Source: Flavobacterium anseongense | Lineage (GTDB): Bacteria; Bacteroidota; Bacteroidia; Flavobacteriales; Flavobacteriaceae | Length of the DNA: 64,000 nucleotides | Assembly (NCBI RefSeq): GCF_021608185.1 | Contig: NZ_JAKIHN010000010.1 | Coordinates: forward strand, 1-64,000 | Reading direction: 5' to 3' | Shown: positions 38,037 through 46,733 of the stretch, in pieces | How the letters are laid out: each line of letters opens with the position of its first letter | Numbering within the stretch: the first letter of the stretch is position 1 | Notes under the pieces: model-generated | The model's input: only the letters and a program-made list of their open reading frames with translations | The model's database searches: none | Told to the model about the DNA's origin: nothing | Program-made: the position numbers and the translations under genes

Positions 38037-38061
38037 AACCGAGAACAGAGAACAGACAACT
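38037..38061 (-). repeat. Right arm of the inverted repeat bracketing the four-helix-bundle gene
   Basis: This inverted counterpart of 37617-37634 consists of AACCGAG, a short tandem-like insertion (AACAGAG) and ACAGACAACT. Its end overlaps the stop codon of the amidinotransferase-like gene (38060-38062). Confidence 0.6.
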
Positions 38062-38974
38062 AATCCCGAATTAAAGGTAAAGTTGAACATCGCAAAAGTC
38101 CTTCCTGCTTTGCTATTTCGGCATACGGAATTTCTTCAACGATGAAGTCATTATCGCGGAGCCAATTGTTTAATCGGGTAAAATTTTGTTCAGAAACCAC
38201 TACATTTTCAGCAATAGAAAACACATTGGAATTCATATTATACATTTCTTCACGAGTGATGTGAAAAAGGTTTTCTTTACCAAAAAGGTTGACTAAAAAA
38301 ACATAATCAGCTTCTTCGCGGAAACCGCTTTTATAAATTATTCCTTTGTTTTTTCCAACAGGCTGAAAACAGCAGTCAAGATGCAATGCATTGTCACGAG
38401 CTTCCAGTTTTGATTTTACTAAATCAAACTCTTTTACTTTTTTATTCGGGAATAATTCTTTTATATAGTTTACGCCTTGGATATTTGTTCGCGCTGTAAT
38501 GTAATCTTTATAATCCGAACCTTTATAAGTTCCGATAAAAATATAATCGTTCCAAAGCATCACATCGCCGCCTTCTATATGTACCTCTTCGGGTGGACGA
38601 ACCACTTTTGCCGGATTTATTTGGTCTATAATGTATTGTATCGCATCTAATTCACGTTCTCTATCAGGAAGAATATTCGATTTTATAAAAATATCATCAA
38701 TCACAAAACCTATGTCGCGTGCAAAAATCTGATTGTAATTCTCAATCATTTGTGGACGAAAGACTTTTACGTCATACTTTTGAAAAACCTGATTGAAAGC
38801 TTCCATTTCTTTAACCATATCGGCTTCGACAGGATAAGTTCCGGCGAGAATGTGTTCTAAAGATTTTGGGTCATAGGCTTCATCGGCAGTTGGAGTTGGT
38901 CCATTATTTATAGCTGAACCAAGCACAACAGCCCTTAGTCGTGATGTTTCGTCTTTTACATTTAATTGTAGCAT
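38060..38974 (-). CDS. Arginine deiminase/amidinotransferase-family protein
   Basis: A 304-residue member of the guanidine-modifying superfamily from the ATG at 38974; a TTG further upstream would add 13 unlikely residues. Visible family residues are FARDIGFVIDD (Asp), HIEGGDVMLW (His-Glu with Gly-Gly-Asp), LHLDCCFQPV (catalytic His) and RCSTLPL (nucleophilic Cys about 296). Members include arginine deiminase, dimethylarginine hydrolase and glycine/inosamine amidinotransferases, and the exact activity is not clear. It is paired with the CtlX-like gene on the same strand, which suggests arginine/citrulline/ornithine metabolism. A TATATTTG box is present at 38996-39003 (minus). Confidence 0.87.
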   Translation of the reverse strand: MLQLNVKDETSRLRAVVLGSAINNGPTPTADEAYDPKSLEHILAGTYPVEADMVKEMEAFNQVFQKYDVKVFRPQMIENYNQIFARDIGFVIDDIFIKSNILPDRERELDAIQYIIDQINPAKVVRPPEEVHIEGGDVMLWNDYIFIGTYKGSDYKDYITARTNIQGVNYIKELFPNKKVKEFDLVKSKLEARDNALHLDCCFQPVGKNKGIIYKSGFREEADYVFLVNLFGKENLFHITREEMYNMNSNVFSIAENVVVSEQNFTRLNNWLRDNDFIVEEIPYAEIAKQEGLLRCSTLPLIRD

Positions 38975-39064
38975 AAAATAGCTTTTGGCAATGAGCAAAT
39001 ATATAGAAAGCAAGTTGAAATATAAATTATTCTTAATTTTAAGTTTTTAATTTAACGATTTCAT

Positions 39065-39098
39065 AAAAAAAGCTTCCCGATTATGAGAAGCTTTTTTT
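39065..39098 (-). terminator. Terminator after the T9SS-tail protein gene
   Basis: AAAAAAAGCTTC (39065-39076) and GAAGCTTTTTTT (39087-39098) are exact reverse complements with a 10-nt loop, 24 nt past the stop at 39123. It has a T-run on both strands. Confidence 0.88.
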
Positions 39099-39122
39099 AT
39101 AAGTATTTAAAGTAGGTTGAAA

Positions 39123-41096
39123 TTAATTCTTAATCAGTTTTTTGGTGTACAATTGCCCATCTTCGGCTGTGACATTTATTATGTAGATGCCATTTGCATA
39201 GCGGCTCACATCAATTATGGTTTTATCTGTTTTCTCGATGTTTCTTTCATTTACAATCTTACCATCAATGGTTGTAATGCTGAACTTAAAGAATTTGGCA
39301 TCTTTCATTATGATTTCGATAAAACTGCTTGACGGATTTGGCACTATGGCAAAATCTTTTGACACTTTTATCAGATTGATTGTTTCATCAACACTTGAAG
39401 TTTCGTCCGTTCTCGGATTTGCATTTGGCAGTTGCGTTTTATACGCATAACTTGCTGTACATCCTTCGGGATAAGCTGAAAATTGAGCTCCAAATAAAGC
39501 CTCAAAACCCGGATTTAATTCGACATAATTTGCAGCGTGATACACTACTCCATTTGCCACAGCATTGTTTCCGACTGATACTATATTTGCTGCCTTAATC
39601 CAATCCGACCTTTCCTTTTCTTTTAAAGCTACTGTAGCCAAATTATTAAGATTATCTGCAGGAGATGTTAATGTTAATGTTGGCAAACAGCAATCTATAA
39701 AAGTTACATCGGGTCCAACGCCAGCCGAGTTGTCTGAAATGGTATAAATAAATGTTCCGGCGGGGCAGTTTACATTAAAATTGGCATCAATCTGAAATTC
39801 AAAATTTCCTGTTGGGCTTACTCCGAACATACTTGGCAAGACGGTAAAACAAAACGTATTCGAGGTAAGTTGTGTTGGAGCACTTAGCGTCCCTACAACT
39901 GTTCCGTTTTGAGTAATATCTAATGTGATAGAACTCAAGGTTGCATTATAAGGCGGTTGATACGTACCACAAACCTGAATTGGTGTATTCCCAATAGTAT
40001 CAGGGCAATTAATATTAGTTGCATTTGTATTTAGCGCTCCAAGTTTAGGAGAAGCACAAACAGAACCGCAAATATTATCGATATAAACTGTTCCAAAATG
40101 TGCTGAAGGCTGGCAGTCACTTACCGTAAATTCGATTGTTCCGGGTTGACCTAAAATTTCACCTACATTCAATCGGGCACAAATCCAATCGGTGTAAAGC
40201 ACTCTTCTGCTTCTACTAACATAAATAACGTTAAACAAGCAGTTATCAGGATCGGCAACGATACAAATTTCATCTACAACATTATTAAATCGGTCTAAAA
40301 CCCTAACCCTGAAAAAAGGTTGAATTGGTTGTCCGTGTGCCGGCTTGTTATCCATTACCAACGAAAAATTAAAATCAATTGTTTCCTGATTTATAACTGG
40401 AAAATAACGTGAAACCGTTGTGATATCAGAAGAACCAAAACCCATTTCATTGTTTAGCTTAATGCATTTGTTACCACCGCTTGGAAACAGAGTCGGAACG
40501 TTTACTCCTAAACCCGCTAATACTGGGTCGTATTGTTGGTAACTCGGACTTGTATTATCAATCAATGTTACAGCAGCATTTAGATCATTGACTGCTGGCG
40601 TTACAGCATTAAAAATGGTAGGTGCTGTTGGAGTAGCACACGATAAAAAAAATGCAGTTCCAGAAGCAGGCTGTGGATGTGCATCTGACCAAAAAGAATA
40701 CCCTGCTGTCCCATTTTCAAAATCACCATTCACACATGTTTGCTGCACTGCAACGGGCATAGGTCGTGCAAAATAGCTTTCTTTTTTATCCGGATTTTGG
40801 GTAAAAAACAACTTTCTTAATTCGTAAATTTTTGTTTTTTTAATGGCGTTTTGCAGTTCAGCATCCGTAAATTCTTCTTCACTTCTTAGATGATTAATTA
40901 CATCGTCAGTGACTTCTTTTGACAATACATAATTGTTATAGTTATCATCAATGAACTTCTGAATTTCTACCTCTATTTTATTGGCACTTGAAATTCTTCT
41001 TTCTTCAGAATTCAAGTACTCACTAAGTTGTGCTGACATGTTATAAGAGTTAAAACAAATAGCACAAACTATTACTGTTTTTAGTATCTTATACAT
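39123..41096 (-). CDS. T9SS-secreted protein with GCX-like stack and type A sorting domain
   Basis: 657 residues with a signal peptide (MYKILKTVIVCAICFN..MSAQ). A poorly conserved N-terminal region is followed by a lectin- or jellyroll-like segment around residues 120-330 (FENGTAGYSFW, TVYIDNICGSVC). Near residues 500-555 is a segment (ANIVSVGNNAVANGV, ELNPGFEALFGAQFSA, EGC) that matches the pattern of the 3-coathanger stack (GCX) found before T9SS tails. The last ~80 residues (VPNPSSSFIEI, DGKIVNERN, YANGIYIINVT) form a type A sorting domain. It begins 1 nt after the stop of the repeat-rich protein gene upstream, so the two are coupled. It is likely exported by T9SS and attached to the surface; its substrate or ligand is unknown. 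Confidence 0.9.
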   Translation of the reverse strand: MYKILKTVIVCAICFNSYNMSAQLSEYLNSEERRISSANKIEVEIQKFIDDNYNNYVLSKEVTDDVINHLRSEEEFTDAELQNAIKKTKIYELRKLFFTQNPDKKESYFARPMPVAVQQTCVNGDFENGTAGYSFWSDAHPQPASGTAFFLSCATPTAPTIFNAVTPAVNDLNAAVTLIDNTSPSYQQYDPVLAGLGVNVPTLFPSGGNKCIKLNNEMGFGSSDITTVSRYFPVINQETIDFNFSLVMDNKPAHGQPIQPFFRVRVLDRFNNVVDEICIVADPDNCLFNVIYVSRSRRVLYTDWICARLNVGEILGQPGTIEFTVSDCQPSAHFGTVYIDNICGSVCASPKLGALNTNATNINCPDTIGNTPIQVCGTYQPPYNATLSSITLDITQNGTVVGTLSAPTQLTSNTFCFTVLPSMFGVSPTGNFEFQIDANFNVNCPAGTFIYTISDNSAGVGPDVTFIDCCLPTLTLTSPADNLNNLATVALKEKERSDWIKAANIVSVGNNAVANGVVYHAANYVELNPGFEALFGAQFSAYPEGCTASYAYKTQLPNANPRTDETSSVDETINLIKVSKDFAIVPNPSSSFIEIIMKDAKFFKFSITTIDGKIVNERNIEKTDKTIIDVSRYANGIYIINVTAEDGQLYTKKLIKN

Positions 41097-41097
41097 A

Positions 41098-43446
41098 TCA
41101 ATCTTCGTTAGCTGTTAGTGTTTCTACTTGTTTTTTTAATGCTTCAATATCCTTGATGTTTTTTTCAATAGTTTTATTTTGCTCAATAATATAAAGCATC
41201 ATCTCTTCAATTTTAGCCATATGTTTGGCTTGCATTTCTGCTAAATCAAGTCCGTTTTTAGCCAATTCACTTGCAGAATCAATTCCAGGTAAATGTTTAT
41301 GCTTAGCAATATATTCTTCTACATTTTTCAAAGGCATTAAGTCATAATTCTTTTCAAAAACATAATCTGCCCAATTGGCTGTACTTCTCAAAGCTACTTT
41401 TACTTTTTCGGTTAAGATTCCGCCTTCAACAAACAGCTTATAATTTCCGGTTGTAGATGGATATGAAGCATTTGAACCAATGTAAATTTTTCCGTTTGGC
41501 TCAGTAGGTGCACTATTAAACCAAATGTTGCTACCGTTCATTGATACAACTCTGTTACCGTTAACGGTTGTGGCCGGATTGATATTTCCATTGTCTGCAT
41601 ACAGACTGGTATCCGTAGAACTTACCACATAAGGTGTACCTGCTGTTCCGTTTCCTAATATAGACACATTATTTCCTGCTGTTACAATGGTCGATTGAAG
41701 CGTTATTGAACCTCCACCATTAGAAAGAGTTACTATAGCTCCGTTTTGAGTGATAGATTGCGGTCCGTGATTAGGCAATACTACACTATTCCCGTTAGAG
41801 ATATGCAATACATTTCCTGTAAGCGATAAGGTTTGTTCATCTCTGTCAACTAATGTTGGTAAAGTAAATGAACCTCCGCCATTAGAAAGTGTAACCGTGT
41901 TTCCTGTTTGTGAAAGTGTCTGTGGGGCTTGAGGTGATGGAAGTGTGAAAGAACCTCCGCCGTTAGAAAGCGTTACAGTATTTCCTGTTTGTGAAAGCGT
42001 TTGTGGTGTTTCAACATAAGTTGGAAGTGTCACACTATTTCCATTTGAAATAGATAACGTATTGCCCGTTAACGCTAATGATTGGGCATCAGTATCTGTA
42101 AATGATGGTAGTGTAAATGAACCGCCGCCATTAGAAAGTGTAACTGTATTTCCTGATTGTGAAATGGTTTGAGGAATATCTGTAAATGATGGTAATGTGA
42201 ATGAACCACCACCATTTGAAAGTGTAATTGTATTTCCTGATTGTGAAAGTGTTTGCAACTCGTTAGTAGCACTGGCGTCAAGCCCTGAAATATCGGTTAA
42301 GTTTACCGGAGCACTGGCAACACCATTTACGGTAGTAACTAATTGATTATTATTTACAGTATTAGAAATAGAATTAATAATCGTTGATGATGACGAAACA
42401 CTATTAACATTACTGGTCATTAAATTAGCGTTTGATGATAGAACGTTAGTTTCAACAGCATTGCTCATTTTATTTAAAACAACATCACCATTTTGATTAA
42501 CCGTTAAAAACCTATTAGACACTTGAGATGTTGGTGGGGTATAATTGCTGGTTAAATTTGTAAAGCGAAGTCCTGAATTACCTTCTACTCCATGTGTGAT
42601 TTCCATTTTATTGTTTGGCGAAGTGGTTCCTATCCCTACGCGTCCTTCGACCATTAAACCATTCGCCGGAGCTGAAATTCCCGGTGTTACCCCGTCTGGT
42701 GTGAAGTTTCTACCAATAGCAACACCACCTTTAATATCTAATTTGTTAACCGGAATGACATTATTACCCAAACCAATTCCCGTATTGCCATTTTTTTGAA
42801 TAAAAATTCTCTGATTTCCTAAACCATCAGCAATAATTATCGATTGATTGGTATCATTTCCAGCTAAGAATGGTGTGGATGGAAATTTTGAAACAGCTAT
42901 TCTATTTCCAAAAAAAACATTATTGCTACCACTCAATAAGTTGATTGCTGTCTCTGCTCCTATAAAAATATTAGAATCTCCGGACAGCAAACTTCTTGGG
43001 CTATAACTTCCTATTGTCGTGTTGGAACTACCTACATTAGTCAATAATGCTGCATAACCAACTGCTGTATTGTTATTTCCGGATATATTAGCTTCTAACG
43101 ATCTATGCCCAATCGCAATATTAGATGAACCAGTAACATTATTATATAAAGTTCTGGTTCCTAATGAACAATTTAAACTCCCGCTTCCATTCAAAGCTAG
43201 TGACCAATTTCCGAAAGCACAATTAAATCCCCCTGAAGAAGAACTTAATGTTTCTATTCCAAAAGCACTATTACTATGGCTGTTATTATTAATTAATGAG
43301 TTAAGTCCATATCCTGTATTATAGTTCCCTGTATTATTAACGCCAGCGTTTTCACCTGTAAAAGTATTATCAACTTGGCCTTTGGCTTCAAAATTGATTC
43401 CAGCAATAAATAATACTGTAAATAGAAGAGTAAATTTCATTTTCAT
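41098..43446 (-). CDS. Repeat-rich secreted protein with YadA-head-like and coiled-coil regions
   Basis: 782 residues with a signal peptide (MKMKFTLLFTVLFIAGINFEAKGQ; initiation at Met3 is also possible). Residues about 30-170 are YadA-head-like repeats (NTAVGYAALL, SNIAIGHRSLE, SGDSNIFIG). A segment of RVGIGTTSPNNKMEI type follows. About residues 395-582 hold seven copies of a ~24-residue repeat built on QTLSQTGNTVTLSNGGGSF. The C-terminus (YVFEKNYDLMPLKNVEEYI, KHLPGI, DLAEMQAKHMAKIEEMML) ends in a coiled coil, as in tail-fibre-like proteins of Bacteroidetes. It lacks a clear T9SS tail. It is coupled to the T9SS-tail gene downstream by a 1-nt gap. A trimeric fibre is inferred from the repeats. 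Confidence 0.88.
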   Translation of the reverse strand: MKMKFTLLFTVLFIAGINFEAKGQVDNTFTGENAGVNNTGNYNTGYGLNSLINNNSHSNSAFGIETLSSSSGGFNCAFGNWSLALNGSGSLNCSLGTRTLYNNVTGSSNIAIGHRSLEANISGNNNTAVGYAALLTNVGSSNTTIGSYSPRSLLSGDSNIFIGAETAINLLSGSNNVFFGNRIAVSKFPSTPFLAGNDTNQSIIIADGLGNQRIFIQKNGNTGIGLGNNVIPVNKLDIKGGVAIGRNFTPDGVTPGISAPANGLMVEGRVGIGTTSPNNKMEITHGVEGNSGLRFTNLTSNYTPPTSQVSNRFLTVNQNGDVVLNKMSNAVETNVLSSNANLMTSNVNSVSSSSTIINSISNTVNNNQLVTTVNGVASAPVNLTDISGLDASATNELQTLSQSGNTITLSNGGGSFTLPSFTDIPQTISQSGNTVTLSNGGGSFTLPSFTDTDAQSLALTGNTLSISNGNSVTLPTYVETPQTLSQTGNTVTLSNGGGSFTLPSPQAPQTLSQTGNTVTLSNGGGSFTLPTLVDRDEQTLSLTGNVLHISNGNSVVLPNHGPQSITQNGAIVTLSNGGGSITLQSTIVTAGNNVSILGNGTAGTPYVVSSTDTSLYADNGNINPATTVNGNRVVSMNGSNIWFNSAPTEPNGKIYIGSNASYPSTTGNYKLFVEGGILTEKVKVALRSTANWADYVFEKNYDLMPLKNVEEYIAKHKHLPGIDSASELAKNGLDLAEMQAKHMAKIEEMMLYIIEQNKTIEKNIKDIEALKKQVETLTANED
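41700..42270 (-). repeat. Seven in-frame ~75-90-bp repeats coding for QTLSQTGNTVTLSNGGGSF-type units
   Basis: The units alternate between a GGGSF form and an SNGNSV form and differ at many third positions, so they are old rather than freshly expanded. Near-identical stretches between neighbouring GGGSF units leave room for recombination. Confidence 0.8.
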
Positions 43447-43531
43447 AACTAAAAGATTTAATACGTTAATAATTTAATTAAAATGTTATTTTAATTTTTT
43501 TTGTTTCTTAATAACAAACTGGTATAAAACC

Positions 43532-43565
43532 AATTTTAATCTTTTAGGGGGTAGGGATTAAAATT
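43532..43565 (-). other. Perfect 10-bp hairpin in the predicted leader of the surface-protein pair
   Basis: AATTTTAATC (43532-43541) and GATTAAAATT (43556-43565) are exact reverse complements. The 14-nt loop reads CCTACCCCCTAAAA on the coding (minus) strand. It is about 85 nt upstream of the ATG and has no T-run. Confidence 0.35.
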
Positions 43566-43771
43566 TTAAATATCGAATTACTTTTTAGAATTTGATATTC
43601 GAAATCTTATATCCAAATATATATTGTTTAAATAAAATAAATCCATTAAATACATATATAATCGATGAAATGCATGTTTTTTACAAATACTAATTAATTT
43701 ATCTTACATAATTTAATTTTAAAATAAATGATTTTATACACCTACTTTTAAGGCATAAAAAAAGTATATTC

Positions 43772-43807
43772 AAAAAAAAATCCCTATCAATTGATAGGGA
43801 TTTTTTT
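43772..43807 (-). terminator. Terminator of the M13 peptidase gene
   Basis: A perfect 20-bp palindrome (43781-43800; arms TCCCTATCAA/TTGATAGGGA) is flanked by A9 on the left and T7 on the right. It lies 11 nt past the stop codon at 43818. Confidence 0.9.
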
Positions 43808-43817
43808 GTTTTAGCCA

Positions 43818-45857
43818 TTACCAAATGACTACTCTTTCTTTTTCAGGCAGATACATTTTATCACCCGGTTTTATGTTGAATGCTTTATAGAATTCAGGAA
43901 TATTCATTAATGGTCCATTGATTCTGAATTGTGCAGGTGAATGAACATCCGACATAATTTGTCTCGATATTGCTTCATCTTTAGCTTGTACCATCCAAGC
44001 ATAACCATAAGCCAGAAAGTACCTTTGGTCGGGCGTAAAATTGCTTATTTTTTCATTATTCTTGTATTGAGCTGTTTTTTTGAAAGCTTCATATCCCATA
44101 ACAACACCACCTAAATCCGCGATGTTTTCACCTTGTGTTGCATCACCATTCACAAACTTACCTTTAAGCGGTTCAAACTTGTTGAATTGCGCCACAATTG
44201 CTTTAGTTTTTTGAGTAAACTTTGCTTTATCTTCTGTTGTCCACCAGTCTTTCAGATTGCCTTTGTCATCGTACTGACTTCCCTGATCATCAAAACCATG
44301 TGTAATTTCGTGACCAAAAGTAGAACCTCCAATTATACCATACAAAATAGCATCATCGGGCATTCTTCCTTCAAATCCGGGAACCAAAATGTTACACGCC
44401 GGAACACAAATTTCATTATTGCTCGGATTGTAATAGGCATTGTATGTTTGTGGATACATTCCCCATTCGGTTCTGTCAACCGGATTGCCATACTTTTTAA
44501 TCATATAATCATATGACCATTTATTGACAGCCATAACATTGGCACAATAGGTACTTCTGTTAATGGTAACACTACTCATATCTTTCCATTTATCAGGATA
44601 ACCTACTTTCATCACTATTTTACTCAACTTGAAAAGTGCTTTTTTCTTGGTTTCCTCGCTCATCCAATCTAATTTCTTGATGTGCTCTGCATATACATCA
44701 CGAATGTTATTTCCTATTTCTAATAGCTTTTCCTTTGAACCTTTTGGCAAATAATCTGCAACATATACTTGGCCTATCAATTCTCCCAATGAACCGTCAG
44801 TTTGTTCTACGATTCGTTTCCATCTTGGTTTTTGCTCTTTTACACCATTCAATACTGTTGAATAAAAAGCAAAGTTTTGCTTTTCGATAGCATTATTCAA
44901 ATATGAAGCATAAGAGTTAACCAAATCCCACTTCAAATACGTCTTCCAATCGGCAATACTATATGAAGTAACAATCTTATCCAATCCTTTGTAAAATTCA
45001 GGTTGTCCTACAATAACCGTATCTGCTTTTGTAATGCCCAATTGTGGCAAAACATTATCCCATGCAATTGAAGGAGTTGATAATTTGAATTGCGCCAAAC
45101 TCATCTTGTTGTAATTCTTTATTGGGTCACGAAGTGCTTCTAATTTTCTACTGTTTTTAGCTAAATCCGTTTCCAATTTCATAACCGTAATCGCAGCAGT
45201 CTTTGCTGTCGCTGCATCGTCTCCCATTAAACGGAACATTGCTCCCAAATGCTTTATATATTCAGATCTGATTTTAACTGCATCGGCATCAGTATTAAAA
45301 TAGTAATCTCTGTTGCCTAAACCCAAACCGCCTTGCCCAAAGAACAAAGCATTTTTTGAACTTATTTTATCATCCTGCCCAACATAAAAAGAAAACGCCG
45401 GACCGGAACCAATCGTATGAAGATACCCAATAGTATTCATCAAAGTTGGAACATCTGTAATGGCTTCGATTTTTGATAAAGCAGCTGCTAATGGTTTCAA
45501 TCCAGCTTTTTCAATGGATAATGTATCCATTCCTGAAGCATAAAAATCACCTATCTTTTGTTCGTTGCTTCCTTTTACTGCATCGCTGTTTTTGGCTGAT
45601 TTTTCACAAATGCTTTTAATCTGAGCATTAATTGTATCTCCTATAGTTCTAAAAATTCCGTTGCTGCTTTCCGTGCTTGGAATAGGATGTTTTTTAAACC
45701 AACCTCCATTGGCATAATGAAAAAAATCGTCGCCCGGATTAACCGTTGTATCTCGGTTGGTAAGTAAAGGATCTTCGTATTGAATTTCTTTTTGACTGCA
45801 GCTTATCGCGAATAAGGCCGATAGCATGCTTAGGGTAAGTTTGTTTCTTAATTGCAT
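43818..45857 (-). CDS. M13 family zinc metallopeptidase (PepO/neprilysin-like) lipoprotein
   Basis: 679 residues. The lipoprotein signal is MQLRNKLTLSMLSALFAISC with the lipidated Cys at residue 20. The M13 N-terminal domain starts with DTTVNPGDDFFHYANGGWF. The zinc site is HEITH (about residues 516-520) with the third ligand Glu577 in ENIADLGG. NAYYNPSNNEICVPA and the C-terminal HSPAQFRINGPLMN (substrate-binding Arg region) are also present. It should cleave peptides in the periplasm or at the cell surface. A TACATTTG sequence (45908-45915, minus) may be its -7 box. It is monocistronic and followed by a strong terminator. Confidence 0.95.
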   Translation of the reverse strand: MQLRNKLTLSMLSALFAISCSQKEIQYEDPLLTNRDTTVNPGDDFFHYANGGWFKKHPIPSTESSNGIFRTIGDTINAQIKSICEKSAKNSDAVKGSNEQKIGDFYASGMDTLSIEKAGLKPLAAALSKIEAITDVPTLMNTIGYLHTIGSGPAFSFYVGQDDKISSKNALFFGQGGLGLGNRDYYFNTDADAVKIRSEYIKHLGAMFRLMGDDAATAKTAAITVMKLETDLAKNSRKLEALRDPIKNYNKMSLAQFKLSTPSIAWDNVLPQLGITKADTVIVGQPEFYKGLDKIVTSYSIADWKTYLKWDLVNSYASYLNNAIEKQNFAFYSTVLNGVKEQKPRWKRIVEQTDGSLGELIGQVYVADYLPKGSKEKLLEIGNNIRDVYAEHIKKLDWMSEETKKKALFKLSKIVMKVGYPDKWKDMSSVTINRSTYCANVMAVNKWSYDYMIKKYGNPVDRTEWGMYPQTYNAYYNPSNNEICVPACNILVPGFEGRMPDDAILYGIIGGSTFGHEITHGFDDQGSQYDDKGNLKDWWTTEDKAKFTQKTKAIVAQFNKFEPLKGKFVNGDATQGENIADLGGVVMGYEAFKKTAQYKNNEKISNFTPDQRYFLAYGYAWMVQAKDEAISRQIMSDVHSPAQFRINGPLMNIPEFYKAFNIKPGDKMYLPEKERVVIW

Positions 45858-45947
45858 AAGTTTATTGTTTTGATAATCAGTTGGTCTTAAAAAAATATAA
45901 AAGTTACCAAATGTATGGCATTATGTTAAATTTAAAAGTGTTTAAAC

Positions 45948-45975
45948 AAAAAAAGTGCCCTGAAAATCAGAGCAC
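45948..45975 (-). terminator. Terminator after the 63-residue secreted protein gene
   Basis: GTGCCCTGA (45955-45963) and TCAGAGCAC (45967-45975) form a 9-bp stem with one G-U pair and a 3-nt loop. On the minus strand it is followed by seven T. Confidence 0.8.
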
Positions 45976-45998
45976 CTTTCAAAAATAATTTGGTTAAA

Positions 45999-46190
45999 CT
46001 ATTTTTTCTCTTCTGCTTTTTTAGAAGCGCAACATGCTTTTTTAGCTGTACTGCATTCTTTTTTTTCTGCAGTTGTACAGGATTTTTCTGTTTTGGCTTC
46101 TTTCTTTTTTGCTTTTGGATCCGGGGCAGCATTTACATTCACTGAGAATAAAAAGGCTACTATTGCTGCTATTGAAACTAATTTTTTCAT
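45999..46190 (-). CDS. Small Lys/Cys-rich secreted protein
   Basis: 63 residues: a signal peptide (MKKLVSIAAIVAFLFSVNVNA) and a ~42-residue mature part that is almost half Lys/Glu/Ala, with five Cys in SCTTAEKKEC and AKKACCASKK. The Cys pattern suggests metal binding or disulfides, but I recognise no family. The frame is preferred over an overlapping one (45932-46132) because it has a signal peptide, an ATG and a terminator right after the stop. It lies 58 nt after another small Cys-containing gene and shares its promoter if the two are cotranscribed. Confidence 0.75.
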   Translation of the reverse strand: MKKLVSIAAIVAFLFSVNVNAAPDPKAKKKEAKTEKSCTTAEKKECSTAKKACCASKKAEEKK

Positions 46191-46248
46191 GATTTTATAT
46201 TTTTTAAATGTTATTATTTTTTAATTATTAAAGTTTGACTGATGATTT

Positions 46249-46581
46249 TTAAGTAGTGCAGGTAAACTCCGGCGGCTGCCAAATGACAACACTAAAATTT
46301 GGAATTAAAGTAGTGCTATAATGCGTCTTTTGTTTAACCGAAGATTCTGAAAAGAAGTTTTGCATCTTATAATCGGCTTCAAAGACTAAAAAAGGACCAC
46401 TGTGAAAATTATGGCTAATCAGGCATTTTTCTTTTTGACAGCCATTTGGAATTTCTTTTAAGGGTTTACCACAACAAGCATCGTGGCATTTTAACTCCAT
46501 AGTCATCTTAACTACTTTTACCGTTGGTAATACAGGTAGCATATTGATATAAAAACACACTATGATGGCCAAAAACTTCAA
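46249..46581 (-). CDS. Small secreted cysteine-containing protein, TTG start
   Basis: 110 residues if initiated at TTG 46581, giving MKFLAIIVCFYINMLPVLPTVKVV, a plausible signal sequence. The next ATG (46542) would cut into it. Cysteines occur in KCHDACCGKPLKE and GCQKEKC, the rest has aromatic residues, and no known domain is recognised. A TTG-N17-TAnnTTTG promoter (46616-46643) directly upstream supports it as a real gene. It precedes the other small Cys-rich gene, so the pair may have a common role such as metal or redox handling in the envelope. That role is inference. Confidence 0.65.
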   Translation of the reverse strand: MKFLAIIVCFYINMLPVLPTVKVVKMTMELKCHDACCGKPLKEIPNGCQKEKCLISHNFHSGPFLVFEADYKMQNFFSESSVKQKTHYSTTLIPNFSVVIWQPPEFTCTT

Positions 46582-46615
46582 TAGCTTCTTTTAAAAATTG
46601 TGAATCAAATGTAAA

Positions 46616-46643
46616 TCTTTTTATCAAAGTCAAATACAATTTA
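46616..46643 (-). promoter_or_regulatory. Promoter of the small cysteine-protein pair
   Basis: Minus-strand TTG (46641-46643), 17-bp spacer, TACATTTG (46616-46623). The -7 box ends 34 bp before the TTG start at 46581. Confidence 0.6.
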
Positions 46644-46733
46644 ACATTCTTTTGAGAGTTGAAATTTATTTAAACATTTATAATAATTTTAATATTACTG
46701 CGTTCTATAATGTAGTAATTTGCACCAAACAAT

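Larger units (their letters stand above)
43447..43817. other. AT-rich spacer with leader hairpin and candidate -7 box
   Basis: No gene is supported in this 371-bp spacer. It has a TATATTTG box on the minus strand (43614-43621) without a placed TTG, a perfect 10-bp dyad with a C-rich loop (43532-43565) that would lie in the leader of the gene starting at 43446, and the terminator of the M13 peptidase gene (43772-43807). Confidence 0.6.

Noticed and set aside
41700..42270. Regular repeats resembling a CRISPR array
   Set aside because: They are in-frame protein repeats without unique spacers and are part of a long coding sequence.
45932..46132. Alternative 66-residue frame over the small secreted protein gene
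   Set aside because: It runs through the terminator and lacks a signal peptide; the 45999-46190 frame explains the region better.
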